Assembly: GCA_019417325.1 (NCBI GenBank)
Contig: DXVO01000025.1
Location: 7,728 to 71,727 of the forward strand
Length of the DNA: 64,000 nt
Origin: Parabacteroides sp.
GTDB lineage: Bacteria; Bacteroidota; Bacteroidia; Bacteroidales; Tannerellaceae
Direction: 5' to 3'
In this document: positions 43,792 through 51,895 of the stretch, piece by piece
How the letters are laid out: the number at the start of each line of letters is the position of its first letter
How positions within the stretch are numbered: position 1 is the stretch's first letter
The notes under the pieces: generated by a model
Told to the model about the DNA's origin: nothing
The model's input: the letters and a program-made list of their open reading frames with translations, nothing else
Databases searched by the model: none
Position numbers and translations under genes: made by a program

Positions 43792-43803
43792 GATATATCC
43801 GAT

Positions 43804-44301
43804 ATGAAACGAATATATTATATCTTATCATTTTGTTTGTTGCTTGGGGTATTCTCTCTGTCTGCACAAACTACCAGCGATTCCTATCAGACCATATTTG
43901 AAGCAATGGAAGCAGGTGGTGCAGGAAAAGGACAGGTAGATATACACCAATCAGATGCTATCCGTAATCTGGTAGGAGCGCATAAAAAGGGTGCCGATGT
44001 GGAACAAAGCGGTGACGAATCTTTTCTGAAAATACAAGGATACCGTACACAGGTTTTCTCTGGTAACAACCAGCGTAAATCCAAAGACGAAGCCTTCCGG
44101 AAAGAAAAAGAAATAAAGGACTTATTTCCGGATGTCCCGACTTATGTTACTTACAATGCTCCTTTCTGGAAACTGCGTGTCGGAGATTTCCGGACACATG
44201 AAGAAGCGTACCGGATGCAACGCTTACTAATGGATGCATTTCCAGCTTACAAAAAAGAAATGTATATCGTAAAGGAAGAAGTTAAAATCCCGCTGAATTA
44301 A
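43804..44301 (+). CDS. SPOR domain exported protein
   Basis: A 165-residue protein with a signal peptide (ILSFCLLLGVFSLSAQ) and a C-terminal SPOR domain (about 90-160, KIQGYRTQVFSGNNQRKSKD, then WKLRVGDFRTHEEAYRMQRLL). SPOR domains bind denuded glycan strands of septal peptidoglycan. I use the ATG at 43804; the frame extends upstream into tpiA but the signal peptide begins here. Its stop overlaps the folE start by one base. Confidence 0.9.
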   Translation: MKRIYYILSFCLLLGVFSLSAQTTSDSYQTIFEAMEAGGAGKGQVDIHQSDAIRNLVGAHKKGADVEQSGDESFLKIQGYRTQVFSGNNQRKSKDEAFRKEKEIKDLFPDVPTYVTYNAPFWKLRVGDFRTHEEAYRMQRLLMDAFPAYKKEMYIVKEEVKIPLN

Positions 44302-44894
44302 TGATGATTGAAGAAAACGAAAACACATTGCAGGAACGTGAAGAGCTTGCAAGCCATTATAAGAGCATTATCAATCTGCTTGGAGAAGATGTAGACCGCG
44401 AAGGTCTGATTAAAACGCCGATACGTGTAGCCAAAGCCATGCAATTCCTGACAAAAGGTTATCACGAAGATCCGGGGGCTGTATTATCTTCCGCTATGTT
44501 TAAGGAAGAAGATTACAAGCAGATGGTTGCCGTTGTTAATATAGACTTCTATTCGCTCTGCGAACATCATATGCTGCCTTTCTTCGGCAAGGCACATGTT
44601 GCTTATATTCCTAAACATTATATCACCGGGCTAAGCAAGATTCCCCGTGTAGTAGACATTTTCGCCCGCCGTCTGCAAATCCAGGAACGGATGACTATGC
44701 AAATTAAAGACTGCATCCAGAAAACTCTTGATCCACTCGGCGTAATGGTTGTAATCGAAGCACAACATATGTGTATGCAAATGCGTGGTGTGGAAAAGCA
44801 AAACTCTCAAACAACCACTGCAGACTTTACCGGTGTATTCCAACAAGCCAAAACAAGAGAAGAATTCATGAATTATATCCGAAGTAACCGTTAA
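44301..44894 (+). CDS. folE: GTP cyclohydrolase I
   Basis: A 197-residue enzyme converting GTP to 7,8-dihydroneopterin triphosphate, the first step of folate synthesis. It has the zinc and catalytic signature CEHHMLPFFGKAHVAYIPK (Cys and His ligands), TKGYHEDP, LSKIPRVVDIFARR and the C-terminal MCMQMRGVEK with the second Cys ligand. Translation can begin at 44301 or 44304. It is the last gene of the operon, followed by a terminator. Confidence 0.97.
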   Translation: MMIEENENTLQEREELASHYKSIINLLGEDVDREGLIKTPIRVAKAMQFLTKGYHEDPGAVLSSAMFKEEDYKQMVAVVNIDFYSLCEHHMLPFFGKAHVAYIPKHYITGLSKIPRVVDIFARRLQIQERMTMQIKDCIQKTLDPLGVMVVIEAQHMCMQMRGVEKQNSQTTTADFTGVFQQAKTREEFMNYIRSNR

Positions 44895-44921
44895 ATATCC
44901 GATGACCGGAAAATTATAAGC

Positions 44922-44952
44922 AGGGTTGTTTTTACTAAAACAGCCCTTTTTT
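44922..44952 (+). terminator. Rho-independent terminator of the folE operon
   Basis: AGGGTTGTTTT and AAAACAGCCCT form a stem with a four-base loop, followed by TTTTT. Confidence 0.85.
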
Positions 44953-45020
44953 ATATCTTTCCTGTTAATATTCGCTCATTTTTTTGCAACTAATAGAATA
45001 ACATATGAGAAAATGAAAAC

Positions 45021-46229
45021 CTAAAATATAAGCATATAAGCCCTATACCCTGTTTCTTTGGTAACAGGACATAAGGACAAATACCCTTCCTTTATTTTTC
45101 CGTTTTCCAGCTCAAGCGGATATGCTTTTTTCATAAAACTATGATTTTCATATGCCTCTCCGGGATGGCTTGTATAAGTAATACTAAAATCACCACGTGC
45201 ACCAGGAGCCAGATATTTCTGACTCAAACGAAAAGCCAACATCCCCATCGTATAGCGCATATTCACTTCAATGCAAGGATGGATGGCAAACGATCCATCA
45301 GCTTTGTTATAAACAAGCATGTCAACTCCCAAATACCCCGTATAAACTTTGCCATAAATATCCTGTACAGCTTCACGGACCGCCTCCCTTATTTGCAAAA
45401 AAAGAGCTTCTCCGAAGTTCTCTACAAAAAAACTGTTCAAATAATCCTGACTACCCAATACATTTCCGGTATATGCACCTCTTGCTCCAGAACCAAAGAC
45501 AGAAAGGCCTTCATATCGCACATTTCCTTCTCCATCGGAATAAAACTCCATGGCAAAGTCCTGATATTTATTCAAAGCACATTCGATACTAACCATCCCC
45601 TGTTTTTTGATAGCTCCTTCTATCCAGGTCCGGTCTTTAGGAGACAGTTTCCTTTCAGACAGCCATAGAAGCCCTCTGCCGGACGAAGAGTAAGGCGTTT
45701 TCAAAACAAACGGAGCATTCTGCAAAATCAGATACTTCTCCACTTCATGTATTTTTGTACAAAACTTAGGAGAAACCGGGATTTGCATATCCGGTAAAGA
45801 TTCACGTATCTTATCCAAGCAGACCGCTGCAGTCTGACGTCCGGTTAATATCCGGTATTCATCTTTCCATTCTGGAATAGTAAGCGATAGATTGCAGTTT
45901 TTCTTTAGTCTATCATACACCCCCATACTTTGCAGAGACAATCCCCAGGGAGCAGCAATAAGTTCCGGAAAAGAAGCCGCCTGAGATAACAAACTGTCTT
46001 TCGAAACGACAGAAGCAAAAGGTTTAAGTTCTTTCGGAAGCAAAGAGAAAAAACGCGGAGCACTTACTTCCTCCACATAAACATAATCTTCAGGGTCAGC
46101 ATACCATACGGGTAAATAAGACAGTTCCCGTATCATACGACGGACATTAACCGGAGGTGTATAATTTGCAGAGCCACTTAGAACAGCCGTCTCATGCCCC
46201 GGATTAAAATAGTGTAATAGAGATTTCAT
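45021..46229 (-). CDS. ATP-grasp-like protein of unknown function
   Basis: A 402-residue cytoplasmic protein with no signal or membrane segment. Two stretches look like ATP-grasp elements: PFVLKTPYSSSGRGLLW near residue 172 (lysine and glycine-rich loop that binds ATP phosphates) and HPCIEVNMRYTMGM near 327 (metal-binding Glu/Asn strand). The N-terminal HYFNPGHETAVLSGS block is distinctive. The substrate is not known; a peptide- or amino-acid ligase is one option. It follows the DUF349 gene across a terminator, so it probably has a separate transcript. Confidence 0.6.
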   Translation of the reverse strand: MKSLLHYFNPGHETAVLSGSANYTPPVNVRRMIRELSYLPVWYADPEDYVYVEEVSAPRFFSLLPKELKPFASVVSKDSLLSQAASFPELIAAPWGLSLQSMGVYDRLKKNCNLSLTIPEWKDEYRILTGRQTAAVCLDKIRESLPDMQIPVSPKFCTKIHEVEKYLILQNAPFVLKTPYSSSGRGLLWLSERKLSPKDRTWIEGAIKKQGMVSIECALNKYQDFAMEFYSDGEGNVRYEGLSVFGSGARGAYTGNVLGSQDYLNSFFVENFGEALFLQIREAVREAVQDIYGKVYTGYLGVDMLVYNKADGSFAIHPCIEVNMRYTMGMLAFRLSQKYLAPGARGDFSITYTSHPGEAYENHSFMKKAYPLELENGKIKEGYLSLCPVTKETGYRAYMLIF

Positions 46230-46240
46230 ATACTATAAGC

Positions 46241-46272
46241 AAAAAAGAAGCCGTCTTTTAAAGGACGGCTTC
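46241..46272 (-). terminator. Rho-independent terminator of the DUF349 gene
   Basis: Perfect 9-bp arms GAAGCCGTC / GACGGCTTC (46247-46255 and 46264-46272) are followed on the minus strand by TTTTTT. Confidence 0.9.
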
Positions 46273-46280
46273 CTATGATG

Positions 46281-48164
46281 TTATTCCAAATTTTCATCTA
46301 TGGCGTCAATCTTTTTGATTGTCAACTCCATTTCACTTTTCAGCTTTTCAATCTTTCGTTCCATTTCTTTCAGCAAGCCGCCTCCACCTTTAGAAGAAAC
46401 GCTAAGAAAACCGATATTATTTTCGTAGGTCTGAAGTTCATTCTTCATTCTTTCATACATTCTCATCAATTTTTCCCGCTCGCCGTAAAGTTTGCCTTTA
46501 CCCCTTTCGCTGTTCCCCATATCATTCAGAGAGCTACGGTAAGTCTGCATCTTTCGATCGTTCATATCAACTTTCAGACGGTCGAATTGTGCATCCACTG
46601 CTTCGTGATATTCTTTGTATATCTTATCTTTTTCTTTAAATGGAACATGCCCGATAGCATTCCATTCTGCCATATAACCTTTCAGAGCTGATACGGCTTC
46701 ATCATGATCAGTTTCCTCTATCGCATGAATCTTCTGAATCAGTTCTTTCTTTGCAACCAGATTTGCCTGTTCCACACTCTTTTGTGAAGAAACATTCTTA
46801 TTTTTCTGTTCAAAGAAATAATCACAAGCAGAGATAAAACGCTTCCATACAGCATCCGAGTGTTTACGTGCTACAGAACCGATTGTCTTCCATTCTTTTT
46901 GGAGGGCAATCATCTTGTCCGTCGTATTCTTCCAGTCGGTACTGTCTTTCAATGCTTCTACTTTTTCACACAAGGCTTTTTTCAGCTCAAGATTCTTTTC
47001 CATCTCAGCTTTTATATCCTTGTAAAATTCACCTTTACGATTAAAATAGGCATCACATGCAGCACGGAAACGTTCAAAAATCTTGACATTCGATTTTTTC
47101 GGGGCAAAACCTATAGTTTTCCACTTTGCCTGCAAAGCGATTACTTCCTTACTCTTTTCTTCCCAATCCTTAAATGATTTAAGAACAGAAAAATCAATAC
47201 CTTCTATTTCTTCGCAAATAGCAGTCTTTTCTTTCAGGTTTTCTTCTTCCTTAGCTTTCAGGCCTTCGAAATGTTCCTGATGGCGTTTATTGATAATTGT
47301 GGAAGCAGCTTTAAAGCGTGCCCATAAATCTTCACGCAACTCCTTAGCCACCGGACCGATTTCACGCCACTGCTGATGCAATTTCTGCAATTGGTGGAAA
47401 GCTGATACTACATCCGATTCGTTCTGTAACTTCTCAACGGTTTCACAAAGAACCGTTTTTAATTCCAGATTTTTTCTGAAATCGTAATCACGGAACTGAT
47501 TATTTATTTTGATAATATCATAAAATTTCTCGCTATAAAGCTGATAGCTTTTCCATAATTCATTCACATGTTCCTGAGGAACATCTTTTACTTCTTTCCA
47601 TCTTTGCTGAATATCCTTAAAGTCATTATATAACTTATTGAAATCTTCCTGGCTTTCACTCAGGTTTTTCAACTGTTCGATTAATTGAAGTTTCAAAGCA
47701 TAATTAGCTTCCTTCTGACGTTCTTCTTCAGCAAGAAGTGCAGCTCTTTTTTCTTTATAAACAGCTAGGAATTCTTTTATTTTAGATTCAGCAGGATCCT
47801 CAGATGATACAAACTCGCTCTCTTCTCCTCCGTTTTCTAGAAATTCTTTTTTCATTTCTTCCACTTCATTACGGCGGATTTTATAATAAGCTTGTTTAAG
47901 AGCTTCTATCTCATTACGAGTTACTTCTGCAGCAGCACCTACCAGTTCGGACAATTTCTCCAGAATTTCTTCTTTCGATAACTTTCCGGCAGCAATCATC
48001 GTTTCTTCACTAACCTCTTCGTTCTCCACATCAGCTGCTGTGTCCAATTCTTCATCTTTCACAACTTCACCTGTTATGTTCTCCGGAGTTGTTTCCGGTG
48101 CTTTAGCTTCTTCCAATTTACCAGTTTCCTCGATTGGCAAATTAGTGTCCTGAGTGTCCTTCAT
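46281..48164 (-). CDS. DUF349 repeat coiled-coil protein
   Basis: A 627-residue, mostly helical, charged protein. Five DUF349 units of about 70 residues are visible, marked by W(K/R)..G.(V/A) followed by (L/I)(W/F).(R/E)F..A.D.(F/Y), for example QQWREIGPVAKELREDLW and KEWKTIGSVARKHSDAVW. A Glu-rich N-terminal 90 residues and a C-terminal coiled coil flank them. DUF349 proteins are widespread in Bacteroidetes without a settled function. No signal peptide is seen, so it is cytoplasmic. Confidence 0.88.
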   Translation of the reverse strand: MKDTQDTNLPIEETGKLEEAKAPETTPENITGEVVKDEELDTAADVENEEVSEETMIAAGKLSKEEILEKLSELVGAAAEVTRNEIEALKQAYYKIRRNEVEEMKKEFLENGGEESEFVSSEDPAESKIKEFLAVYKEKRAALLAEEERQKEANYALKLQLIEQLKNLSESQEDFNKLYNDFKDIQQRWKEVKDVPQEHVNELWKSYQLYSEKFYDIIKINNQFRDYDFRKNLELKTVLCETVEKLQNESDVVSAFHQLQKLHQQWREIGPVAKELREDLWARFKAASTIINKRHQEHFEGLKAKEEENLKEKTAICEEIEGIDFSVLKSFKDWEEKSKEVIALQAKWKTIGFAPKKSNVKIFERFRAACDAYFNRKGEFYKDIKAEMEKNLELKKALCEKVEALKDSTDWKNTTDKMIALQKEWKTIGSVARKHSDAVWKRFISACDYFFEQKNKNVSSQKSVEQANLVAKKELIQKIHAIEETDHDEAVSALKGYMAEWNAIGHVPFKEKDKIYKEYHEAVDAQFDRLKVDMNDRKMQTYRSSLNDMGNSERGKGKLYGEREKLMRMYERMKNELQTYENNIGFLSVSSKGGGGLLKEMERKIEKLKSEMELTIKKIDAIDENLE

Positions 48165-48318
48165 ATTCTATTCATTTAAGAAAAGGATAAATACGTCCTT
48201 ATCAAGTCACAAATTAAAGTAAATATTTTCGGATTCCCGCATTTGAAAACGATTTATTTATCTAAATGTGTTAAAATAATTAGTAAAATGCCAATACAGA
48301 CTTTCACTATTATCCATA

Positions 48319-49566
48319 TCAGAACAGAATATTTGCAGAAGCACCAGCTACCAGCAGATGCTGAACTTTATTCAGATCACTGCTTACCGGAGGCAGCAAA
48401 TTATAATCTCCGAAAATTTTCATGCCCAAATTATGTTTAAGAAGAAAACTTACAGAAATTCCGGTACCGAAAGTCACGCCTCCAGTTGCACCTATATCCA
48501 TTCTAGATAATGTACATTTATTATAATGAGCATATCCCAGCAAAGCTTTTGTCCCGAACAAGATTCGAGATGTAGCAGGATACGAATAATAAGCACCAAC
48601 TGCTCCTGAGAGTGTATTCAACGCATTATTTTCCTCTATGCCATTGACTGACAGAGGTGAATAAGCAAGTGAAAAGCGTCCGCCGACACCCCAGTTGGGA
48701 GTGAAAAAATAAGCACCTTCCAATCCGGCACTGCTTCCTGTCGACATTTTCATTTCAGAGCCATCAGGCAAACTGACAGCCCCCAACATAAAGTTAAGAC
48801 CCAAATTAAACCCTGCAAAAGAAGGCCTGTAATTCTCATCGAACCGATTTTCATATACAGGGAAATGAGTAATACCTTTCTCTTTAAAAATCAGGTCGGC
48901 AAGAAAATATCCCAGTTCCGTAGAAAGGATACCAATACCGGCCCCCACCATTATATCACTCAGCCAATGTTTATTATTTGCTATACGGCTCAGTCCGGTT
49001 GCTGTTGCTACCGTATAGGCTCCAATACTATACCACGGGCTTCTTCCGCCATATTCCTTATGCATCATTGTTGCCGCCATAAATGCTGTTGCCGTATGCC
49101 CGGAAGGGAATGAATGATCGTTTGAATCATCAGGACGGGTAACTGAAGCCGAGTGTTTAATCACGTTAACAACTAAAGCCATTACACCTACGGAAAAAGC
49201 ATCAGACACCAGCATCCTCGGCCACGAACTACGGCTCTCTACTCCACCGAGCTTCAGCCCTAACATCACTGCTGCTGGAGCATATTGCAAATAATCATCA
49301 TAAGGATTACGAAAACCTGGGATATATGAATTTCTAAGATCCCTGAATTGAGTATCTGTTGGCTTCAGGATCAATCCACCGACAACCAAAGGCACACCAA
49401 CGCACGTCATCTGGTAAGCTTTTGACGATGTTATTTTATCAAGCCGGGAAGGAAATCTCTTTTCCTTTACTAGTGAACGATAAAAAGAAGAATCGATCTG
49501 AGCAGATGCAAATGTGGAAACTAAGCATAAAATACTTATCAAAATAGTCAATTTGGTATGTCTCAC
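48319..49566 (-). CDS. PAP2 phosphatase fused to a C-terminal outer-membrane-type beta-barrel
   Basis: A 415-residue exported protein (signal ending VSTFASAQ). The PAP2 acid phosphatase motifs are complete: Lys137...RP (KHSASVTRP), PSGH at 154-157 and SR.....H...D (Ser193-Arg194, His200, Asp204). Residues about 235-415 have no catalytic motif but alternate polar and hydrophobic residues (FAGFNLGLNFMLGAV, GLEGAYFFTPNWGVGG) and end in Phe, as outer-membrane barrels do. It may dephosphorylate lipid A or undecaprenyl-type substrates in the periplasm while anchored to the outer membrane; substrate unknown. Confidence 0.85.
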   Translation of the reverse strand: MRHTKLTILISILCLVSTFASAQIDSSFYRSLVKEKRFPSRLDKITSSKAYQMTCVGVPLVVGGLILKPTDTQFRDLRNSYIPGFRNPYDDYLQYAPAAVMLGLKLGGVESRSSWPRMLVSDAFSVGVMALVVNVIKHSASVTRPDDSNDHSFPSGHTATAFMAATMMHKEYGGRSPWYSIGAYTVATATGLSRIANNKHWLSDIMVGAGIGILSTELGYFLADLIFKEKGITHFPVYENRFDENYRPSFAGFNLGLNFMLGAVSLPDGSEMKMSTGSSAGLEGAYFFTPNWGVGGRFSLAYSPLSVNGIEENNALNTLSGAVGAYYSYPATSRILFGTKALLGYAHYNKCTLSRMDIGATGGVTFGTGISVSFLLKHNLGMKIFGDYNLLPPVSSDLNKVQHLLVAGASANILF

Positions 49567-49590
49567 GTCTCTAAGAGTTTATTTTAACGG

Positions 49591-49598
49591 CAAAAGTA
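49591..49598 (-). promoter_or_regulatory. Candidate -7 box of the PAP2 gene
   Basis: TACTTTTG on the minus strand, 24 nt before the start codon at 49566. No -33 box at standard spacing. Confidence 0.45.
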
Positions 49599-49719
49599 AT
49601 ACATTTTCGACAATCCTTATAATTCATCCGTCAAATATCCTGTTAATATCTTCATTCAGAGATTACTTAGGAATGACCTCATAAAAACACAAAAAGAAAC
49701 TTAAAACCAGTAAGCGGGC

Positions 49720-49752
49720 ATTGATAGCCAACTATTTTTTTCATTAAGTTTG
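49720..49752 (+). promoter_or_regulatory. Candidate promoter of the symporter transcript
   Basis: TAAGTTTG (49745-49752) fits TANNTTTG. ATTG (49720-49723) lies 21 nt upstream, a near match to the -33 box. Transcription from here would produce a leader of about 250 nt containing the ORF at 49789-49896. Confidence 0.5.
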
Positions 49753-49788
49753 TAGCCATAATTAACCCAAAGAAATACATAAAATACA

Positions 49789-49896
49789 ATGAAAAAGACA
49801 ATTAACCGGCATGAACACCGTTCTCTTTATGCCACCGCTTTCTATTTCCGGATCAATGTCTCTTTTTTCAGTGACAATCCGTATATCCAAAAGTAA
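49789..49896 (+). CDS. Possible 35-residue leader peptide upstream of the symporter
   Basis: A short frame in the 443-bp gap before the symporter gene, beginning MKKTINRHEHRSLYATAF and ending NPYIQK. It starts 37 nt after a plausible -7 box. It is rich in aromatic residues (YATAFYF and SFF) and in basic residues near the N terminus. The 16-nt stretch AAAATACAATGAAAAA around its start recurs exactly at the symporter start (50002-50017). No known family. It could be a translated leader, a remnant of a duplicated start region, or chance. Confidence 0.35.
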   Translation: MKKTINRHEHRSLYATAFYFRINVSFFSDNPYIQK

Positions 49897-50009
49897 ATTC
49901 AATTTACAGCCTGCCAGGCGCCATTCTATTAAACTCATTATTTCTAACTAACCTGGAAACCGCCATACATGGGCAACCTTCCTGTATCCCGGTATTAATT
50001 AAAAATACA

Positions 50010-51215
50010 ATGAAAAAATTAAAAATCTCATTATTGGGCCAAGTGGTCATTGCCATCGGAGCCGGTATCTTATTCGGCCAGTTCCTTCCCCATGGGATTG
50101 CCCGTATTTTTGTAACGTTCAATTCCCTTTTCGGTAATTTTCTGTCATTTTCCATTCCCTTAATTATATTAGGGCTTGTTACGCCTGCTATAGCAGAGTT
50201 AGGGAAAGGAGCGGGTAAGCTATTAGCCATTACAGCTTTATTGGCATATGGCTCCACTATTTTTTCCGGTCTATTCACCTACTTTAGTTGTGCCTCGGTT
50301 TTTCCACATATGTTATCCCCCAATCCCGAACTTACGGCATTGGATACTCCCGGTGGCATGGCATCTTTAAGCCCTCTTTTTGTTATAGACATGCCACCAC
50401 TGATGGATGTTATGACAGCCCTCTTGCTTTCATTCACCATTGGGCTCGGATTATGTTATATTGATAGAACAACTTTGAAAGATGGGTTCTCTGATTTCGG
50501 TGCAATTATTACAAAATTAATCGATACAGTTATCGTTCCTTTATTGCCTCTCCATATTTTCGGCATTTTTTTGAACATGACAGTAAGTGGACAAGTTGTA
50601 AGCATTATCGGCATGTTCCTCAAAGTAATTGTTGTTGTCTTCATTTTACATGTCCTGCTATTAATCATCCAGTTCCTCATAGCTGGAAGTATATCCGGGA
50701 AAAATCCATTCAAGGCATTAAAAACAATGATGCCGGCTTATGCGACTGCACTAGGCACACAGTCTTCGGCAGCCAGTATCCCTGTCACACTGAATCAAAC
50801 AATTAAACTGGGAGTTAGGGAAAGCATTGCTATTTTTGTCGTACCTCTTTGCTCTACGATACACCTTGCAGGCAGCACTATGAAAATTCTCGCTTGTGCT
50901 TTAGCTATTATGTATTTGACCGGACAACCGGTTTCATTCTTAAGTATATTAAATTTTATCATGATGCTGGGTATCACCATGGTTGCCGCACCGGGAATAC
51001 CAGGAGGCGCTATCATGGCAGCACTGGGTATATTGGAAAGCATATTAGGTTTCAACGAGACACTACAAGCACTCATGATTGCTTTATATATTTCGATGGA
51101 TAGTTTCGGTACGGCTTGCAATGTGACTGGCAATGGAGCGATTGCTCTCATTATCGATAAAATTGCAGGGGTAAAACCCCAGCCCGTCCAAGTGGATCAA
51201 ACGCCTACAATATAA
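50010..51215 (+). CDS. Dicarboxylate/amino acid:cation symporter (DAACS family)
   Basis: A 401-residue membrane protein with about eight helices and two re-entrant loops, as in GltPh-type transporters that couple uptake of dicarboxylates or acidic/neutral amino acids to Na+ or H+. The serine-rich hairpin is GTQSSAASIP, and the helix 8 region is FGTACNVTGNGAIALIID. In well-studied members this region reads RT..NV.GD. The Arg and Asp equivalents are replaced here, so the substrate may not be aspartate or glutamate. The gene appears monocistronic with a long leader. Confidence 0.9.
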   Translation: MKKLKISLLGQVVIAIGAGILFGQFLPHGIARIFVTFNSLFGNFLSFSIPLIILGLVTPAIAELGKGAGKLLAITALLAYGSTIFSGLFTYFSCASVFPHMLSPNPELTALDTPGGMASLSPLFVIDMPPLMDVMTALLLSFTIGLGLCYIDRTTLKDGFSDFGAIITKLIDTVIVPLLPLHIFGIFLNMTVSGQVVSIIGMFLKVIVVVFILHVLLLIIQFLIAGSISGKNPFKALKTMMPAYATALGTQSSAASIPVTLNQTIKLGVRESIAIFVVPLCSTIHLAGSTMKILACALAIMYLTGQPVSFLSILNFIMMLGITMVAAPGIPGGAIMAALGILESILGFNETLQALMIALYISMDSFGTACNVTGNGAIALIIDKIAGVKPQPVQVDQTPTI

Positions 51216-51319
51216 ACTCCAATTACATTGATTTTCCCTTAAAAGGAAATTGTTTGCATGACCTGCTGTTTTTTAAAAAGGTACACGTATTCTTTTTCTT
51301 TTCTTCCCGAGAAAATCTA

Positions 51320-51399
51320 TTTTCGAGGTGGTCAAAAATATTAATGACCACCTCGAAAATAATAATGACGCCCTCGAAAATATTTTTGACCGCCTCGTG
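51320..51399. repeat. 21-bp tandem repeats joined to a perfect 15-bp inverted repeat
   Basis: The arms TTTTCGAGGTGGTCA (51320-51334) and TGACCACCTCGAAAA (51345-51359) are perfect inverted repeats around AAAATATTAA. The right arm is also the first of three tandem units starting at 51345, 51366 and 51387. Each reads TGAC(C/G)(A/C/G)CCTCG followed by AT-rich sequence, with a 21-bp period. The cluster follows the symporter gene; no U tract is present. Confidence 0.75.
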
Positions 51400-51687
51400 A
51401 ACAGATTTATCAAGATTATTTAAAACAAATACAGTATGGAAAAACACAGCAACTCCGTTCTATAACTACTTAAGAAAAATATCATTCACAACCGCCAAAC
51501 CATTTTCCTTTCGTATTGACTTTTACCCTGATACATTAGAAAAAGGGACACGATACCGATCGGCGAATAAAGCCTATAATTTCCAGTATGGAAATCTCTG
51601 ATACTTTAGACAAAGATACAAATTTAAGGTACTTGTTCATTTTCTATTTTAACTTTCTAAAGACTAATATCTGATTTTCTCCCTTAA

Positions 51688-51710
51688 TTTATATCGTTTG
51701 GCGATATAAA
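51688..51710. promoter_or_regulatory. Perfect 23-bp palindrome, candidate operator of the GH65 PUL
   Basis: TTTATATCG - TTTGG - CGATATAAA, with 9-bp arms, lies 185 bp upstream of the GH65 start. No T tract follows. An AraC-type activator encoded in the same locus (61082-62584) is the natural candidate to bind it. Confidence 0.5.
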
Positions 51711-51859
51711 ACGAGTACAGCTTTAACTCCCTGGATATGGGACAATTGTGTTCTTCTCATATCGATTCCGTACCCGGTTTTATCCCTTTTTTCTCATCTG
51801 TTTAAAATGTCGTTATATGGAAAAACAGATTTAGATAAGATGTTTCCTTTTCGATATTT

Positions 51860-51867
51860 TACTTTTG
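51860..51867 (+). promoter_or_regulatory. Candidate -7 box of the GH65 PUL
   Basis: TACTTTTG lies 28 nt before the GH65 ATG. There is no -33 TTTG at the right place, which would fit a promoter that needs an activator. Confidence 0.5.
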
Positions 51868-51895
51868 AAAAACAATTTTTATTGTTTTAAGCACC

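Larger units (their letters stand above)
51216..51895. other. 680-bp non-coding region before the GH65 locus
   Basis: No convincing gene is present. It contains the repeat cluster at 51320-51399, a 23-bp perfect palindrome at 51688-51710 and a -7 box at 51860-51867. ATATCG hexamers recur at 51691, 51702 (inverted), about 51761 and 51853 (as TCGATAT), so it probably holds the regulatory sites of the GH65 PUL. Confidence 0.6.

Noticed and set aside
43681..43803. Longer N terminus for the SPOR protein
   Set aside because: It overlaps the end of tpiA in another frame; the signal peptide begins at 43804.
48243..48440. 65-residue plus-strand frame at the end of the PAP2 gene
   Set aside because: Overlaps the C-terminal barrel codons on the other strand and has no recognisable features.
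49904..50278. 124-residue minus-strand frame over the symporter start
   Set aside because: Antisense shadow of the membrane-protein coding sequence; no start signal or family match.
51223..51447. 74-residue open frame on the minus strand through the 21-bp repeats
   Set aside because: It starts at GTG, has no ribosome site, and its open state follows from the repeat period being a multiple of three; better treated as a repeat.
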